From: Pyropia yezoensis
Lineage: Eukaryota; Rhodophyta; Bangiophyceae; Bangiales; Bangiaceae
Reading direction: 5' to 3'
Assembly: GCA_009829735.1 (NCBI GenBank)
Contig: CM020619.1
Location: 8,918,375 to 8,982,374 of the forward strand
DNA length: 64,000 nucleotides
The notes beneath the pieces are model-generated. The model saw only the letters and a program-made list of their open reading frames with translations, did no database searches and was not told the DNA's origin. Position numbers and translations under genes: made by a program. This document shows positions 63,673-64,000 of the stretch, piece after piece; position 1 is the stretch's first letter, and every line of letters begins with the position of its first letter.

Positions 63673-64000
63673 TGCCCACCTCTTCCCCATGCGCCGGCGC
63701 CTCTGCCGGCTTGCCCCCCCTGCAGGGGGGGCCCCCTGGCAGCCCCGCATGCAGAGTCGTACAGCCCACGCTACGAGCGCCCCTGCTCGCGGCCGCGGCA
63801 CGGTCGGCAACGTCCCCGTGTTGCCACCCGCGCCCACCCCCCCCCCCCCCCCCCCCCCCACCACAACGGCGCGCCAGTGGCGGCGCGGCCAGGCGGGCAG
63901 GCAGCCCACGCGCGCCCGCGCGCGCCGCCAGCCGCGGGCGGTGGCGGCCACCGACGGCGCGTGCGTCCATGTCCCCGCGCTCCCTGGGGGTGGGGGGGGG
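62081..64000. other. Homopolymer-rich region, no assignable gene
   Basis: C runs at about 62487-62513, 63639-63669 and 63838-63859, with many shorter ones. Open frames exist on all strands because stops are rare at this GC level. A 25-bp direct repeat CTGGACGCCTCGTCACGCCG(GTGGG) occurs at 63470-63494 and 63507-63531. The 5' part of the Ala/Pro-rich gene may begin here. Confidence 0.4.

Noticed and set aside
63482..63970. 162-codon minus-strand frame at the window end
   Set aside because: Gly/Arg-rich, crosses two C runs, no motif, and stop-free frames are expected at this GC level.

Overview
The window looks like nuclear DNA of a GC-rich eukaryote. The host genes are long, mostly uninterrupted reading frames full of Ala/Gly/Pro runs and G/C homopolymers, and they include two eukaryote-only proteins: a RAVE/Rabconnectin-3 (DMX-like) subunit and the signal recognition particle protein SRP68. 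Very high GC, few introns, and abundant Ty3/Gypsy, Harbinger, pogo-like and Tc1/mariner elements would fit a bangiophyte red alga such as Porphyra/Pyropia. That assignment is inference from gene style only.

The left part (about 1-29,850) is a transposon-rich block of more moderate GC. It holds a decayed pogo/Tigger-like transposase (about 3,081-5,181) split by a terminal-inverted-repeat element. Next comes an 18.2-kb nested pair of LTR retrotransposons. The outer chromovirus-like element A (5,721-23,924) has 847-bp LTRs and a perfect ATGTA target duplication. Its pol is split by inner element B (10,105-20,849), which has 363-bp LTRs, gag, a broken pol, and an intact 789-aa reading frame on the opposite strand between pol and the 3' LTR. 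Element A landed on what looks like the start codon of a Harbinger-type transposase (23,925-25,168). The rest of the block holds hairpin repeats, two copies of a repeat with tRNA-like promoter boxes, and an orphan SAP-domain frame.

The right part (29,966-64,000) is gene-dense and very GC-rich. In order it contains: a 10-kb RAVE/DMX-like gene (minus), SRP68 (minus), a small multi-pass membrane protein with a CREST-like Ser/His/Asp/His pattern (minus), a weak candidate frame (plus), a two-finger C2H2 protein (plus), a GNAT acetyltransferase (plus), an intact Tc1/mariner element (plus), a SET-domain methyltransferase of the SETD3/RuBisCO-LSMT type (plus), a tiny predicted secreted protein (minus) and an Ala/Pro-rich protein of unknown function (minus). 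Neighbours show no shared pathway.

In several of these genes the credible reading frame changes at long G or C runs. Those boundaries are uncertain: homopolymer length errors, introns or real slippage could each explain them. The most interesting points are the antisense frame of element B, the LTR divergence that runs opposite to the nesting order, a canonical -1 frameshift heptamer at the gag/pol junction of element A, and a 16-bp repeat that sets the C-terminus of the small secreted protein.
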